DNA of 64,000 nt from Bin5 sp034422415 (GTDB taxonomy: Bacteria; Chloroflexota; Anaerolineae; Caldilineales; Caldilineaceae): NCBI GenBank assembly GCA_965202955.1, contig OZ241871.1, positions 3,038,001 through 3,102,000 on the forward strand, given 5' to 3'. Below are positions 63,745 through 64,000 of this stretch, one piece after another. The notes beneath the pieces were generated by a model. The model saw nothing but the letters and a program-made list of their open reading frames with translations, was not told the DNA's origin and did not search any database. How positions within the stretch are numbered: the stretch's first letter is position 1; every line of letters starts with the position of its first letter. Both the position numbers and the translations under genes were made by a program.

Positions 63745-64000
63745 TCAATCCCATTCGAGCACAATGCCCAGAGACCTCTCCCGGCGGTTCAGGATCAGGT
63801 CCCACGCCGCCTTCGCTTCCCGGGCAGGAAATCGGTGCGTGATCAACGACTTCGTCTCCAGTTCGCCGCGCGCGATATGCTGCAGCGTCCGGTCCATGCG
63901 CGGGCGGCTCCACCCGGACGGACAGTGAAGCGTCTGCTCGCCGCGGCGGAGCTTCTGGATGTCGATCATTCCCTCTGTCCCATAGAAGCCGGCGGAGACG
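63745..64000 (-). CDS. Zinc-type medium-chain alcohol dehydrogenase (C-terminal part)
   Basis: The frame is open to the end of the window. The visible 84 residues (VSAGFYGTEGMIDIQKLRRGEQTLH, then RTLQHIARGELETKSLITHRFP and AAWDLILNRRERSLGIVLEWD) match the C-terminal part of MDR polyol/threonine-type dehydrogenases. The GxLxxxxLITHRFP and RxxxSLGIVLEW ends are typical. The catalytic zinc domain lies beyond the window. It is the most upstream gene seen of the minus-strand cluster. Confidence 0.8.
   Translation of the reverse strand, partial: VSAGFYGTEGMIDIQKLRRGEQTLHCPSGWSRPRMDRTLQHIARGELETKSLITHRFPAREAKAAWDLILNRRERSLGIVLEWD

Overview
The window is a GC-rich bacterial chromosome segment with dense, mostly minus-strand operons. 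The gene mix fits an aerobic heterotroph: a form II-type CO dehydrogenase cluster, a four-subunit succinate dehydrogenase, isocitrate dehydrogenase, and large enolase-superfamily and phytanoyl-CoA-dioxygenase-like gene sets. With the CAD-like pyrimidine enzymes and degenerate heptamer repeats between genes, this suggests a Chloroflexota-type organism. The phylum is an inference; there is no rRNA in the window.

Layout. (1) 1-9.9 kb: a minus-strand cox/xdh cluster, coxG-coxS-coxL-coxM-kinase-coxD-coxE-xdhC-xdhC2-glcD, behind a near-consensus promoter at 9.88 kb. The large subunit carries AYRGAGR, the form II signature. (2) 10-20 kb: a plus-strand mix of an enolase-superfamily enzyme, cupin, Gfo/Idh/MocA oxidoreductase, Tm-1-like protein with PEP-hydrolase-like TIM barrel, a two-repeat secreted protein and an aldo/keto reductase. 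It also holds a DinB-family protein, a VapC fragment and an orphan palindrome. (3) 19.7-22.8 kb: a HepT/MntA module, then ssrA (tmRNA), an MFS transporter, SRP RNA and tRNA-Ser(GGA), with readable promoters. (4) 22.8-36.5 kb: housekeeping genes. These are hemC-hemD-hemB, divergent pyrC-pyrB (pyrB frameshifted), fabF, a membrane protein, an SDR, icd and sdhCDAB, followed by a Ser/Thr kinase.

(5) 37.5-53.4 kb: a decayed accessory and defence island. It starts at a VWA-protein remnant and a 68-bp element that recurs 3.3 kb later. It contains an AbiJ/HEPN-like gene cut by an IS3-family element, a DUF4143 ATPase remnant, a lone HExxH protein and an intact fused nuclease-methylase of the type ISP class. 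Two degenerate type ISP tails and two degenerate IS3 left ends are scattered through it. A membrane-protein/SEC-C operon is split by an IS630 element. There is a PD-(D/E)xK-like candidate nuclease, and an FRG-TPR protein whose C-terminus looks like a VapB antitoxin tail and which overlaps a PIN toxin gene by four bases. The last pair is the most promising candidate for an undescribed system.

(6) 53.4-64 kb: an uninterrupted minus-strand catabolic cluster: a zinc alcohol dehydrogenase (partial), a hypothetical protein, two tandem predicted beta-propeller proteins, an enolase-superfamily enzyme, a ThDP enzyme, two phytanoyl-CoA-dioxygenase-like proteins, an alpha/beta hydrolase and an SMP-30-like lactonase. 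It looks like a pathway for an unidentified sugar acid or other polyhydroxylated substrate.

Coordinates of genes follow the start codon I judge most likely from ribosome-binding sites and domain boundaries. Promoters were read by eye from -35/-10 matches.
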